This document shows positions 49,226 to 58,352 of a DNA stretch of 64,000 nucleotides, piece after piece. This DNA comes from Phenylobacterium sp. NIBR 498073. GTDB lineage: Bacteria > Pseudomonadota > Alphaproteobacteria > Caulobacterales > Caulobacteraceae. The stretch spans positions 1,054,001-1,118,000 of the forward strand of contig NZ_CP114599.1 in the NCBI RefSeq assembly GCF_027286305.1, in the 5' to 3' direction. Each line of letters starts with the position of its first letter. Position 1 is the first letter of the stretch. The translations under genes and the position numbers were made by a program. The notes under the pieces were generated by a model. That model saw nothing but the letters and a program-made list of their open reading frames with translations. It had not been told where the DNA came from and searched no databases.

Positions 49226-50158
49226 ATGCTCGACCCCAACTTCAAAGCGATGATCGACGCGGCCGCCGAGCAGGCCGCGAACGCCCCGCCGCTGGACGCC
49301 GTGCCGCCCGCCATGATCCGCATGGGCTACCAGATGCAGCGCAAGGCGACCGACCAGAACCCGCCGCAGGACGTCACGACCAAGGACCTGCAGGTCGGCG
49401 GCGGAGCCGGTTCGATCCCAGCGCGGCTGTACACCCCGGCGGGCGCCCAGACCCCGAGCGGCGGCCTGGTCTATTTCCACGGCGGCGGCTTCACCATCGG
49501 CGACCTGGAGACCCATGACGGCCACTGCAGGCGGCTGGCCTCGCTGGCCGGCGTGCGGGTGCTGGCGATCGACTACCGGCTGGCGCCGGAGCATCCGTTC
49601 CCGGCCGGCCACGACGACGCGCTGGCGGCGACCAAGTGGGCGTTCGACCACGCCGCCGAACTGGGCATGGATCCCAAGCGCATCGCGGTCGGCGGCGACT
49701 CGGCCGGCGGCAACCTGGCGGCCTCGGTCTCCATCGACCTGAAGAACGATCCGGCCCGCAAGATCGCCTTCCAGCTGCTGCTCTATCCGGGCATCTGGCC
49801 GGAGGTGGAGACAGCCTCGCGCAAGGAGCTGGACGGGCCGATCCTGACCAAGGCGGCGCTGGCCTGGTTCGACAAGTCGCTGGCCGCGATCGGCCATGCA
49901 CAATCGGGCCGCGCCTTCCTGGGCGGCGCCAAGCTGAGCGGCGACCTGCCGCCGGCCCTGGTGGTGACGGCTGGGTTCGACCCGCTGAAGGACGAGGGCC
50001 GCGACTATGCCCGCCGCCTGACCGAGGCCGGTGTTTCGGCGACCCACGTCGAGTATCCGGGGCTGATCCACGACTTCTACGTCATGCCCGACGTCTCGCC
50101 GGCGGTGCATGAGGCGGTGAAGGAAACCGCTGCGGCGCTGAAGGCGGCGGTGGGATAG
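49226..50158 (+). CDS. Alpha/beta hydrolase, hormone-sensitive-lipase family
   Basis: A 310-residue esterase of the HSL/bacterial family IV. The oxyanion motif HGGGF is at 85-89, the nucleophile S159 in GGDSAGG, and the histidine is in GLIHDFYVM near the C-terminus; the acid is in FDPLKDEG. Members hydrolyse short acyl esters and some are triterpene or steroid esterases. The ATG at 49226 is preceded by AGGAAG. It follows the ALDH terminator, so it is likely separately transcribed. Confidence 0.9.
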   Translation: MLDPNFKAMIDAAAEQAANAPPLDAVPPAMIRMGYQMQRKATDQNPPQDVTTKDLQVGGGAGSIPARLYTPAGAQTPSGGLVYFHGGGFTIGDLETHDGHCRRLASLAGVRVLAIDYRLAPEHPFPAGHDDALAATKWAFDHAAELGMDPKRIAVGGDSAGGNLAASVSIDLKNDPARKIAFQLLLYPGIWPEVETASRKELDGPILTKAALAWFDKSLAAIGHAQSGRAFLGGAKLSGDLPPALVVTAGFDPLKDEGRDYARRLTEAGVSATHVEYPGLIHDFYVMPDVSPAVHEAVKETAAALKAAVG

Positions 50159-50164
50159 GCGGCA

Positions 50165-50192
50165 GCTAACCCCTCCCCCTTTGGGGGAGCAA
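50165..50192. repeat. Family C hairpin
   Basis: CCCCTCCCCCTTTGGGGGAG lies between the convergent ends of the esterase and bioA genes. It is a short GC-rich hairpin like those at 16200 and may serve as a two-way terminator. Confidence 0.5.
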
Positions 50193-51461
50193 TTAGAGGT
50201 CCGACAGCACCTTGCGGATCGCGCCGGTGAGCTGGGCGAGTTCGGCGTCGGTGGTGACGTAGGGCGGGGTCAGGTAGACGACCTTGCCCATCGGGCGGAT
50301 CCAGCAGCCATGCTCGGCGAAGGCCATGCAGAGCGGGCCGCTTTCGACGTGGCGGTCGAACTCGACGACGCCGATGGCCCCGTAGGTGCGCACGTCGACG
50401 ACGCCGGGGGCGGCGCGGCAGGGCTCCAGCCCGGAGGCCAGGGCGGCGTTGATGCGCGCGACGTCGGCCTTCCACTGGCCGGTCTCGAAGAGGTCGAGGC
50501 TGGCGTTGGCGGCGGCGCAGGCCAGCGGGTTGGCCATGTAAGTCGGGCCGTGCATCAGGGCCGCGCCGGCGTCGTCGGACCAGAAGGCCTCGAACACCCG
50601 GCTGCGGGCGATGGCCGCCGAGAGCGGCAGGGTGCCGCCGGTCAGCGCCTTGGACAGGGTGACGATGTCGGGCGTCACGCGCGAGCCGGAACAGGCGAAC
50701 AGGTCGCCGGTGCGGCCGAAGCCGACGAAGATCTCGTCGAAGACCAGCAGCAGGTCGTGCTTGTCGGCCAGCCGGCGCAGGGTGCGCAGCACCTCGTCGG
50801 AATGGAACAGCATGCCGCCGGCGCCTTGAATGCGCGGCTCGACGATGATCGCGGCGATCTCGCCGGCCTTCTCACCCATCAGGGCGTCGAGGGCCGCTTC
50901 CGAGGCGGCGTCGACCGGCAGGGCGGTGACGATCTGAGACGGCATCACCCCGGAAAACAGGCTGTGCATGCCCTCATCGGGATCGCAGATGGTCATCGTC
51001 GCCAGGGTGTCGCCGTGATAGCCGCCCTGGAACGACAGGAACCGGGTGCGGCCGGCTACGCCGCGATTGATCCAGTACTGCAGCGCCATCTTCATGGCGA
51101 TCTCAACCGCCACCGAGCCGCTTTCGGCGAAGAAGACGTGGTTGAGGTCGCCGGGCAGCAGGCCTGCAAGCCGGGAGGCCAGCCGATAGGCCGGTTCGTG
51201 CGCCAGGCCGCCGAACATCACGTGCGGCGCGCGCTCCAACTGCGCGGTCACCGCCGCGCGGATGTGCGGATGATTGTAGCCGTGACAGGCGGTCCACCAG
51301 GAGGCGACGCCGTCGATCAGTTCGCGGCCGTCCTCCAGGATGATCCGCGCGCCTTCGGTGCGGGCCACCGCCAGCGGCGCGGGCGCCGTCTTCATCTGAC
51401 AATAGGGGCGCCAGACGTTGCGGGCGCCTTGGGTAAGCCAGTCCGGTGTCGGGAAAGTCAT
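50193..51461 (-). CDS. bioA: Adenosylmethionine-8-amino-7-oxononanoate aminotransferase
   Basis: A 422-residue PLP enzyme that makes 7,8-diaminopelargonate in biotin synthesis, using S-adenosylmethionine as amino donor. Landmarks: VWRPYCQMKTAPAPL, the W-W-T-A-C-H-G-Y-N-H-P region, A-E-S-G-S-V-A-V-E-I-A-M-K-M-A, the DEIFVGFGRTG aspartate block and the PLP lysine in LSKALTGG. The ATG at 51461 fits the family; upstream in-frame codons overlap bioF on the other strand. Divergent from bioFD across 49 bp. Confidence 0.94.
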   Translation of the reverse strand: MTFPTPDWLTQGARNVWRPYCQMKTAPAPLAVARTEGARIILEDGRELIDGVASWWTACHGYNHPHIRAAVTAQLERAPHVMFGGLAHEPAYRLASRLAGLLPGDLNHVFFAESGSVAVEIAMKMALQYWINRGVAGRTRFLSFQGGYHGDTLATMTICDPDEGMHSLFSGVMPSQIVTALPVDAASEAALDALMGEKAGEIAAIIVEPRIQGAGGMLFHSDEVLRTLRRLADKHDLLLVFDEIFVGFGRTGDLFACSGSRVTPDIVTLSKALTGGTLPLSAAIARSRVFEAFWSDDAGAALMHGPTYMANPLACAAANASLDLFETGQWKADVARINAALASGLEPCRAAPGVVDVRTYGAIGVVEFDRHVESGPLCMAFAEHGCWIRPMGKVVYLTPPYVTTDAELAQLTGAIRKVLSDL

Positions 51462-51510
51462 GAGCCGTGGCTTTAACCGAACGCCGGCCTCGTGCATACC
51501 GCGCGCCGTG

Positions 51511-52662
51511 ATGGACAGCCTGACCGCCTTCGCCCAGTCCAAGCTCGATGCGCTCGAGGCGCGCAGCTTGAAGCGCACCCTGGTCCCGACCCGCCGGTTG
51601 GACGGGTTGTGGGTCGAAAGGAATGGACGGCGGCTGCTGTCGTTCTCGTGCAACGACTACCTGAACCTGTCGCATCATCCGGCCGTGAAGGCCGCGGCGC
51701 TGGCGGCGGTCGAGGAGCACGGGGTCGGATCGGGCGCCTCGCGGCTGGTGACCGGCGACAACCCGATCTTCGGCGAGCTCGAGGCGCGGCTGGCGGCGCT
51801 CAAGGGCGCAGAGGCCGCCTGCGTGTTCGGCTCGGGTTACCTGGCCAATTCGGGGATCATTCCGACCGTCGTCGGCGAGGGCGACCTGATCCTGATCGAT
51901 GACCTGGCCCACGCCTGCATCTGGTCGGGCTCGCAGCTGTCGCGGGCGAAGATCGTACCGTTCGCCCACAACGACGTCGCCGATCTGGCGGCGAAGCTGG
52001 CCGCCTATCGCGGCGAGGCGGACCGCGCGCTGATCGCCACCGACGGGGTGTTCTCGATGGACGGCGACGTCGCGCCGCTGGACGAGATCAGCGCCCTGGC
52101 CCAGGCGAACGACGCCTGGCTGCTGGTCGACGACGCGCACGGGCTGGGCGTGGTCGGCGAGGGACGCGGGACAGCGGCGATGTTCCCCACCGCCAAGGTC
52201 GACCTGGCGATGGGCACCTTCTCCAAGGCGCTGGGCGGTTATGGCGCCTATGTCTGCGCCAGCGCCCCGGTGATCGACTTCATCAAGACCCGCACACGCA
52301 CGGTGGTCTACACGACCGGCCTGCCGCCGGCGAACGCGGCCGCGGCGCTGGCGGCGCTGGACGTGATCGCTGCGGAGCCGCAGCGGGTGGCCGCGGTGCT
52401 GGCCAAGGCGCGGCGCTTTACGCGAGCGCTGAACCTGCCGCTGGCGACCAGCGCGGTGGTGCCGATCGTGCTGGGCGAGGCGGGCCGCACCCTGGCGGCG
52501 GCGCAGGCGCTGGAGGCGCAGGGCTTCCTGGTGGTGGCGATCCGCCCGCCGACCGTGCCGGCCGGTACGGCGCGGCTGCGGGTGGCGTTCACCGCCGGAC
52601 ATCCGGATGAAGAGATCGATCGCCTGGCGGCGGCGGTGCGCCCGCTGATGGAGGAGGCCTGA
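51511..52662 (+). CDS. bioF: 8-amino-7-oxononanoate synthase
   Basis: A 383-residue alpha-oxoamine synthase that condenses pimeloyl thioester with alanine. Key blocks: SCNDYLNLSHHPAVK, GVGSGASRLVTGDN, D-D-A-H-G-L-G-V-V-G and the PLP lysine in GTFSKALGGYGAY. The start is an ATG directly after a GTG (both in frame); the ATG gives the family N-terminus. bioD follows with a one-base overlap (TGATG). The very short gap to divergent bioA leaves little space for control sites; no BioR or BirA motif was seen. Confidence 0.94.
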   Translation: MDSLTAFAQSKLDALEARSLKRTLVPTRRLDGLWVERNGRRLLSFSCNDYLNLSHHPAVKAAALAAVEEHGVGSGASRLVTGDNPIFGELEARLAALKGAEAACVFGSGYLANSGIIPTVVGEGDLILIDDLAHACIWSGSQLSRAKIVPFAHNDVADLAAKLAAYRGEADRALIATDGVFSMDGDVAPLDEISALAQANDAWLLVDDAHGLGVVGEGRGTAAMFPTAKVDLAMGTFSKALGGYGAYVCASAPVIDFIKTRTRTVVYTTGLPPANAAAALAALDVIAAEPQRVAAVLAKARRFTRALNLPLATSAVVPIVLGEAGRTLAAAQALEAQGFLVVAIRPPTVPAGTARLRVAFTAGHPDEEIDRLAAAVRPLMEEA

Positions 52663-53321
52663 TGCGCCAGCTGTTCGTCACCGGCGCCCATACCGACGTC
52701 GGCAAGACCTATGTCGCCTGCGCCATGCTGCGCGCGGCCCGCGCCAAGGGCCTGAGCGTCGCGGCGCTGAAGCCGGCGGTGAGCGGGATAGACGAGGCCG
52801 ACTGGGCGCAGAGCGATCCGGGACGGCTGCTGGCGGCGATGGGCCGGCCGCTGACCCTGGCCGAGCTGGACGCCATCGCGCCGCTGCGCTTCACCGCCCC
52901 GCTGTCGCCGCCGATGGCCGCGCGGCGCGAGGGCGTGGACCTGCGGATCTCGACCCTGACCGACTTCTGCCGGGCCGGACTGGCGGCCAGCGCCGCGGAC
53001 CTGATGCTGGTCGAGGGCGCCGGCGGGGTGATGTCGCCGATGGCCGAGGACGGCACCGGCCTCGACCTGATGGCGACGCTCGGCCTGCCCAGCGTGGTGG
53101 TCGGCGGATCGTATCTTGGCGCGATCAGCCATACCCTGACGGCGATCGAGACCCTGCGTGCGCGCGGCCTGCCGATCGCCGCGGTGGTGGTCAGCCAGAG
53201 CGGCGAGCCGGACGCGCCGGACTTCGCCCAGACGGTGGACAGCGTGGCCGCCTTCGCCGGCGAGGTGAGGATCATCGCCGCCGCGCGGGGCGAGGAGCTC
53301 TGGGCGCGCGAGCTGGTCTGA
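52662..53321 (+). CDS. bioD: Dethiobiotin synthetase
   Basis: A 219-residue P-loop enzyme that closes the ureido ring of dethiobiotin with CO2 and ATP. The Walker A motif is FVTGAHTDVGKTY (residues 4-16); the catalytic lysine is in L-K-P-A-V-S-G; the L-V-E-G-A-G-G-V-M-S-P motif (about 125-135) is the third family block. Its start overlaps bioF. bioB is not in the window, so the last step is encoded elsewhere. Confidence 0.93.
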   Translation: MRQLFVTGAHTDVGKTYVACAMLRAARAKGLSVAALKPAVSGIDEADWAQSDPGRLLAAMGRPLTLAELDAIAPLRFTAPLSPPMAARREGVDLRISTLTDFCRAGLAASAADLMLVEGAGGVMSPMAEDGTGLDLMATLGLPSVVVGGSYLGAISHTLTAIETLRARGLPIAAVVVSQSGEPDAPDFAQTVDSVAAFAGEVRIIAAARGEELWARELV

Positions 53322-53369
53322 GGCCGCGCCCCGCCTGAGGCGTTCTGCTGCGCGGGGAGCGGATGGGCG

Positions 53370-54557
53370 CTAGTCGTTGGCCTCATTGCGCTGGCGCTGG
53401 GCGTAGGCGAGCACGCCCATGCCTACCAGCGCCGAGAGGATCGAACCGGCGATGACGCCCATGCGCACCTCGGTCTGGGCCAGGGTGTCGTTGGGGTCGA
53501 AGGCCAGGCCGCCGATGAACAGACTCATGGTGAAGCCGACGCCGCAGAGCAGCGAGACGCCGTAGAGCTCCAGCCACTTGGCGCCGGTGGGGCGGCGGGC
53601 CAGCTTCAGACCGATCACCGCCGCCGAGAAGCCGAAGACGCCGATCTGCTTGCCGACGAACAGGCCCATGGCGATGCCGAGCGGCACCGGGTTGGCCAGG
53701 GTCGAGAGCGACAGACCCTGGAACGAGAAGCCGGCCGCGGCGAAGGCGAACAGCGGCAGGATCAGGTAGGCGACATAGGGGTGCAGGCTCTCCATGAAGT
53801 GCTTCAGCGGCCCCTCATGGCCCGGCTTGCGCGGGTCGATCGGCACGGTCATGGCCGCGGCGACCCCAGCCAGCGAGGTGTTCACCCCACTCTTCAGGCA
53901 GAAGGCCCAGGCAAGCGCGAAACAGGCCGCGTAGAACAGGTAGGGCGCCGATTTCCACTTCGACATCAGCGCCATCAGGGCGATGGAGGCGGCCGCCCCG
54001 CCCAGGGCGTACATGTTGACCTCGGAGGTGAAGAGAATGGCGATCAGCGCCACCGCGCCGAGGTCGTCGGCGATGGCCAGGGTCAGCAGGAAGATCCGCA
54101 GCGAGGACGGCAGCCGCGGCCCGGCCACGGCCAGCGCCGCCAGGGCGAAGGCGATGTCGGTGGCGGTTGGGGTCGGCCAGCCCTGCGGGGCGCCCCCCTG
54201 GCCGAGGTTGAGCATCAGATAGACCCCGGCCGGGGCGATCATGCCGCCGAGCGCGGCCAGCACCGGCAGGGCCAGGCGGCGGGGATTAGATAGCTCGCCG
54301 CGCAGGATCTCGTGTTTGATCTCAAGCCCGACGACGAAGAAGAAGATCGCCATCAAGCCTTCCTTGATCCATCGGTAGACCGGCTTGGCCTCGTGGAAGG
54401 CCCCGATCTGGATGGTGATCTCGTGCTTGATGAAGGCGAAGTAGTGATCGGCCCAGGGCGAGTTGGCCAACGCCACGGCCAGCAGCGCGGCGGTGGTCAA
54501 GATCACGCCTGAAGCCGTTTCGGTCTTCAGGAAGTCCAGGGTCAGTCGTCTCGCCAT
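53370..54557 (-). CDS. nhaA: Na+/H+ antiporter NhaA
   Basis: A 395-residue, 12-helix electrogenic antiporter. The N-terminal signature SGVILTTAALLAVALANSPW, the K-E-G-L-M-A-I-F-F-F-V-V-G-L-E-I-K segment, P-T-A-T-D-I-A-F-A (T-D-I-A-F) and the paired aspartates in LAIADDLGAVALI are all present. It exports sodium or lithium in exchange for protons at alkaline pH. The ATG at 54557 is chosen because GGAG lies 7 bases before it; an ATG five codons upstream is the alternative. Divergent from selO. Confidence 0.93.
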   Translation of the reverse strand: MARRLTLDFLKTETASGVILTTAALLAVALANSPWADHYFAFIKHEITIQIGAFHEAKPVYRWIKEGLMAIFFFVVGLEIKHEILRGELSNPRRLALPVLAALGGMIAPAGVYLMLNLGQGGAPQGWPTPTATDIAFALAALAVAGPRLPSSLRIFLLTLAIADDLGAVALIAILFTSEVNMYALGGAAASIALMALMSKWKSAPYLFYAACFALAWAFCLKSGVNTSLAGVAAAMTVPIDPRKPGHEGPLKHFMESLHPYVAYLILPLFAFAAAGFSFQGLSLSTLANPVPLGIAMGLFVGKQIGVFGFSAAVIGLKLARRPTGAKWLELYGVSLLCGVGFTMSLFIGGLAFDPNDTLAQTEVRMGVIAGSILSALVGMGVLAYAQRQRNEAND

Positions 54558-54633
54558 GGCTCCGGTTACCATGCGGGCGCCGCGTGAAATACCTCAATCG
54601 GTCGTTGCTGGCGTCGATGTGATCGCGCATCTG

Positions 54634-56055
54634 ATGGACATGCCCGTCTCGCCCGCCTATCGCCCCGATCCGCATGTCCAGGACCTCGGACCGGTGTTCT
54701 TCGATCCGGTGGCGGCGGCCGATTTCCCGATGACTTTCCTGCGCTTCCGCAATGACCGGGCCGCGGCCAGCGTGGGACTCGACGCGCTGAGCGACGACGA
54801 ATGGGTGGCGCACTTCGGCCGTTTCGAGCCGCTGCCGGGGCAGCTGAGCGCCCCTCTGGCCATGCGCTATCACGGCCACCAGTTCCGTGTTTACAACCCC
54901 GACCTTGGCGACGGCCGCGGCTTCACCTTCGCCCAGATGCGCGAGGTCGGGACCGGGCGGCTTCTGGAGCTGGGGACCAAGGGTTCAGGGACGACGCCCT
55001 GGTCGCGGGCCGGCGACGGACGGCTGACCCTGAAGGGCGGGGTGCGCGAGGTGCTGGCCACGGCGATGCTCGAGGCGCTGGGCGTGCCGACCTCGCGCTC
55101 GTTCTCGCTGATTGAGACCGGCGAACAGCTGATGCGCGGCGACGAGCCGAGCCCGACCCGATCCTCGGTGCTGGTGCGGCTCTCGCACAGCCACGTCCGG
55201 TTCGGGACCTTCCAGCGCCAGGCCTATCTGCAGGACGCGGCCGCCACTACGCGTCTGGTCGAGCATGTGGTCGAGCTCTACTACCCAGAGCTGGGGAACG
55301 CTCCGGACAAGGGTGCGGCGCTGCTGGAAGCCGTGGCCGGACGCGCGGCGCGGCTGACTGCGCGCTGGATGGCCGCCGGGTTCGTGCACGGGGTGCTGAA
55401 TACCGACAACATGAACATCACCGGCGAGAGCTTCGACTACGGCCCCTACCGGTTCCTGCCGCACAACGACCCGAACTTCACGGCCGCCTATTTCGACACC
55501 GCCGGGCTGTACAGCTTCGGCCGCCAGCCCGAGGCGGTGTTCTGGAACCTGCAGCAGCTGGCCGGGTGCCTGGCGCAGGTCAGTCCCGACGAGCCGCTGA
55601 TCGCGGCGCTGAACGGATTTGGGCCGCGCTATCGCCGGGAGTTGGCCGGGGCGCTGCTGAACCGCCTGGGGCTGCAGCGCGGCGAGGCGGCCAGGGAGGT
55701 GGCTTTCGCCAACGCCACGTTCCGCGCCATCGCCCAGGGCGGCGAGCGCCTGCGCTGGGAGCCGTTCTTCTTCGACTGGTTCTGCGGCGACGAGGCCCGG
55801 GCGCTGGCGAGCGCGCGCGGCGACATCTACGGCGGGGAGGACTTCGCCGAGTTCCGCGAACTGCTGAAGGGCTTTGCGCCCGAGCGGCCCGAGCGGCTGG
55901 CCGATCCGTACTTCGCAAGTCCTGAGCCGCAGGAACTGCTGATCGATGAGATCGAGGCGATCTGGGCGGATATCGCCGAGCGGGACGATTGGAGCGCGTT
56001 CCACGCCAAGCTGGCGGCGATCGAGGCGGCGCGGACCGCCTGGGCGCTGAGCTAG
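54634..56055 (+). CDS. selO: Protein adenylyltransferase SelO (YdiU) family
   Basis: A 473-residue pseudokinase-fold enzyme that AMPylates Ser/Thr/Tyr of proteins and is linked to redox stress. The flipped-ATP-binding features are visible: LELGTKGSGTTPWSRAGDG, L-K-G-G-V-R-E, and the metal-binding HGVLNTDNMNITGESFDYGP. The ending lacks the selenocysteine of eukaryotic forms. Start among ATGs at 54634 and 54640 (MDMPVS or MPVSPAYRPDP) is uncertain; no good ribosome site is near. Divergent from nhaA. Confidence 0.9.
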   Translation: MDMPVSPAYRPDPHVQDLGPVFFDPVAAADFPMTFLRFRNDRAAASVGLDALSDDEWVAHFGRFEPLPGQLSAPLAMRYHGHQFRVYNPDLGDGRGFTFAQMREVGTGRLLELGTKGSGTTPWSRAGDGRLTLKGGVREVLATAMLEALGVPTSRSFSLIETGEQLMRGDEPSPTRSSVLVRLSHSHVRFGTFQRQAYLQDAAATTRLVEHVVELYYPELGNAPDKGAALLEAVAGRAARLTARWMAAGFVHGVLNTDNMNITGESFDYGPYRFLPHNDPNFTAAYFDTAGLYSFGRQPEAVFWNLQQLAGCLAQVSPDEPLIAALNGFGPRYRRELAGALLNRLGLQRGEAAREVAFANATFRAIAQGGERLRWEPFFFDWFCGDEARALASARGDIYGGEDFAEFRELLKGFAPERPERLADPYFASPEPQELLIDEIEAIWADIAERDDWSAFHAKLAAIEAARTAWALS

Positions 56056-56116
56056 GCGCTGGGAACCATCGCCGCCGCGCCGGGTTGCCCCTGCCTCAGC
56101 AGGAGGAGTGTTCGTC

Positions 56117-56437
56117 ATGCCTCGCGGAGACAAGTCGAAATACACCGACAAGCAGGAACGCAAGGCCGACCATATCGCGCAAGGCTACGAAGCCAGGGGC
56201 GTGCCCGAGAAGGAGGCCGAGCGCCGGGCCTGGGCGACGGTCAACAAGGACGACGGCGGCGGCAAGGCGCCGGGCGGTTCGGGCCGCGGCAAGCACACCG
56301 GCCATCCGGCGGCGCACAAGGGCGGTCGGAAGGGCGGGGCGGCTTCAGCCGGTCGCACAGCCGCCGAGCGCTCGGCGTCGGCCAAGAAGGCCGCGGCGAC
56401 CCGCAAGCGCAACGCCGAGCATCACGCGGCGCATTGA
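56117..56437 (+). CDS. Lys/Ala/Gly-rich small protein, 'plasmid stabilisation'-type
   Basis: A 106-residue basic, low-complexity protein. The first 45 residues (MPRGDKSKYTDKQERKADHI, then Y-E-x-R-G-V-P-E-K-E-A-E-R-R-A-W-A-T-V-N) are a conserved helical motif found in small proteins annotated as plasmid-stabilisation-like; the rest is Gly/Lys/Ala/Ser/Arg-rich and histone-H1-like. It may bind DNA or act in stress protection. AGGAGGAG precedes the start. Its stop is 4 bases from the convergent tetR stop. Confidence 0.75.
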   Translation: MPRGDKSKYTDKQERKADHIAQGYEARGVPEKEAERRAWATVNKDDGGGKAPGGSGRGKHTGHPAAHKGGRKGGAASAGRTAAERSASAKKAAATRKRNAEHHAAH

Positions 56438-56440
56438 GGA

Positions 56441-57109
56441 CTAGAGGATCGTCAGATCCACTTGCGAAGATTGGGCCTCGACCGCGTCGAGCCGCGCGGG
56501 ATCGGCGAGCAGGGCGCGCAAGGCGAAGCGGGCGCTCGCCCTGGCCTGCGCCTGAGGGGAGGCCGGCAGCGTGGCCAGGACGCTGGTCTCGCTCATCTGC
56601 AGCATCTGTTCAGCGGCCAGGTCGGGCAGGTCGCACTGCAGCGCCCCGCTCGCCAGTCCCGCCTCGATCAGCCGCCGATAGTGAGCGACCAGCGCCGCGC
56701 GCGCCTGCTGCGCCGGCCCAAACTGCGGCTTTTGCAGTTCCGGCAGGTAGAAGATCGCCGGCAACGTCCGGTCTACCGAAGCGACGAGAGCTGCTTCCTC
56801 AAACAGGCTCTTGAACAGCGCGACTTCGGGCGGGAGGGCCAGGGCCGCCAGACGCGCGTAGAAATCGAGCGAAGGGGCGGCGAGATAGACCACCAGTTCG
56901 TTCAGCAGCGCGTCCTTGTTGGGGAACAGATTGAACAACGAGGCCGGCGCCGCGCCCAGCGCCTGGGCGATCATGCGGATGCTGGCGCCGGTGTAGCCCT
57001 CGGCGCTGATGAGCCGCGCGGCGGCCAGGAGCGCCTCGTCGCGGGTCAGGTGGGGCCGCCCGTCGCCGCGCGGGCGGCCGACGGGGCGACGGGCGGGCGT
57101 CGGCGTCAT
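56441..57109 (-). CDS. TetR-family transcriptional regulator
   Basis: A 222-residue TetR protein with an Arg/Pro-rich N-terminal extension (RRPVGRPRGDGRPHLTRDE). The helix-turn-helix lies near residues 41-60 (ASIRMIAQALGAAPASLFNL), with the family F-N-L-F-P-N-K-D-A-L pattern. The ATG at 57109 is used; the open frame continues through the operator region. It is divergent from a Rieske oxygenase gene, which it probably represses through the AT-rich palindrome between them. Confidence 0.87.
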   Translation of the reverse strand: MTPTPARRPVGRPRGDGRPHLTRDEALLAAARLISAEGYTGASIRMIAQALGAAPASLFNLFPNKDALLNELVVYLAAPSLDFYARLAALALPPEVALFKSLFEEAALVASVDRTLPAIFYLPELQKPQFGPAQQARAALVAHYRRLIEAGLASGALQCDLPDLAAEQMLQMSETSVLATLPASPQAQARASARFALRALLADPARLDAVEAQSSQVDLTIL

Positions 57110-57142
57110 GGAAATCCCATACTCCCGACGGCGTAATCCGTC

Positions 57143-57171
57143 CAATTTAAAACGATCGATCAAAATAATTG
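57143..57171. promoter_or_regulatory. Possible TetR operator between tetR and the oxygenase gene
   Basis: An AT-rich stretch, unusual for this genome, contains CAATT (57143-57147) and AATTG (57167-57171) around a central GATCGATC (57154-57161). The symmetric layout and position between divergent starts suggest an operator or promoter, but the outer arms are short. Confidence 0.4.
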
Positions 57172-57224
57172 ACTCCCGGTCCTTCGGCGACGTATCGAGC
57201 GACAACGCCAAGGGAGGCGACGAG

Positions 57225-58352
57225 ATGGAAGCGAGCCTATTGCCCGGCCTCAGCGCCGAGGAGATCGCGCGGTCGCGGCGGCAGCTGGAAGACGCCTGGA
57301 CGCTGCCTGCCGCCGCCTATGTGCGTCAGGATATCCATGCGCTGGAGACCGAGCGGATCCTGCGGCGCAGCTGGACGCCGCTGGCGCGTGTGGACCAGGT
57401 CCCTGAGCCCGGCGACTTCATCGCCATGGACCTGGCCGGCCAGCCGGTGCTGTTGGTGCACGGCTTGGACGGGACGTTCCGGGTGATGGCCAATGTCTGC
57501 CGTCACCGGGCCGCGCCAGTCGCGCAGGGGACGGGGCGGCGAAAGCTGTTCACCTGCCCCTATCACGCCTGGAGCTACGACACCGAAGGACGGCTGGCGG
57601 CCGCGCCGCTGATGGAGGGGGCGAGGGATTTCCCCTCCGACGACTGCCGCCTCACCCAGTTCCGCAGCGAGGTGTGGGAAGGCTTCGTGATGGCCAATCT
57701 CGACCCGCAGGCGCCCCCCTTCGCGCCGCAGGTCGAGAGCCTGCGCCGCTACTTCGAGGCGTTCGGCGTCGGCGACATGGTGGTCGCGCGAACCCTCACC
57801 TACGACAGCGGTTGGAACTGGAAGGTTCTCGTCGAGAATTTCATGGAGGCCTACCACCACCTGGCCGCCCACGCGCAGACCCTGGAACCGGGGTTTCATG
57901 CCCGGGATTCCTCGGTTCCCGACAATGACGGGCCCTGGTCAATCCTGCACATGCCGGCAGCGGCGCCCGATCCCGGCCGTCCGCGGCTGGTCCAGGGCCT
58001 GCCGGACTGGCAGGCCGGGGCGCTGTTCGCGGCGGTGGCGTTCCCGCACTTCATGTTCGCGCTGCATGGCGACGGCATGGCCTGGTACCAGGTCCTGCCC
58101 ACTGCGGGCGACCGCTTCGTGCTGAAGATCCACGTCTGCGTTCCGCGCCATGTGCTCGAGATGGAGGGGGCTGACGACGTGCTGGCGCATCTGGAGCAGG
58201 CGACGGCGGCGATCCATGCTGAGGACATCGTCGTCAACGACCTCGTCTGGCGCGGCCTGAACGCACCGGCGAGCGGCCAGGGGCGACTCTCGCCGCTGGA
58301 GCGGTCGATCTGGCAGATGAACCAGTGGTGGCTGGCCCGGATGGGCGCCTAG
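57225..58352 (+). CDS. Rieske non-haem iron ring-hydroxylating oxygenase, alpha subunit
   Basis: A 375-residue oxygenase component. The Rieske cluster ligands are C92, H94 (C-R-H-R), C111 and H114 (C-P-Y-H). The mononuclear iron site includes H211 and H216 in ENFMEAYHHLAAH. It belongs to the group that demethylates or hydroxylates small molecules (choline, carnitine, aromatic acids or related), where a separate reductase supplies electrons; no reductase is adjacent. AGGGAGG precedes the ATG. Likely induced through the divergent TetR. Confidence 0.9.
   Translation: MEASLLPGLSAEEIARSRRQLEDAWTLPAAAYVRQDIHALETERILRRSWTPLARVDQVPEPGDFIAMDLAGQPVLLVHGLDGTFRVMANVCRHRAAPVAQGTGRRKLFTCPYHAWSYDTEGRLAAAPLMEGARDFPSDDCRLTQFRSEVWEGFVMANLDPQAPPFAPQVESLRRYFEAFGVGDMVVARTLTYDSGWNWKVLVENFMEAYHHLAAHAQTLEPGFHARDSSVPDNDGPWSILHMPAAAPDPGRPRLVQGLPDWQAGALFAAVAFPHFMFALHGDGMAWYQVLPTAGDRFVLKIHVCVPRHVLEMEGADDVLAHLEQATAAIHAEDIVVNDLVWRGLNAPASGQGRLSPLERSIWQMNQWWLARMGA

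Noticed and set aside
51462-51510. Search for BioR or BirA control sites between bioA and bioF
   Set aside because: The 49-bp gap has no TTATCTATAA-type palindrome or BirA-like dyad.
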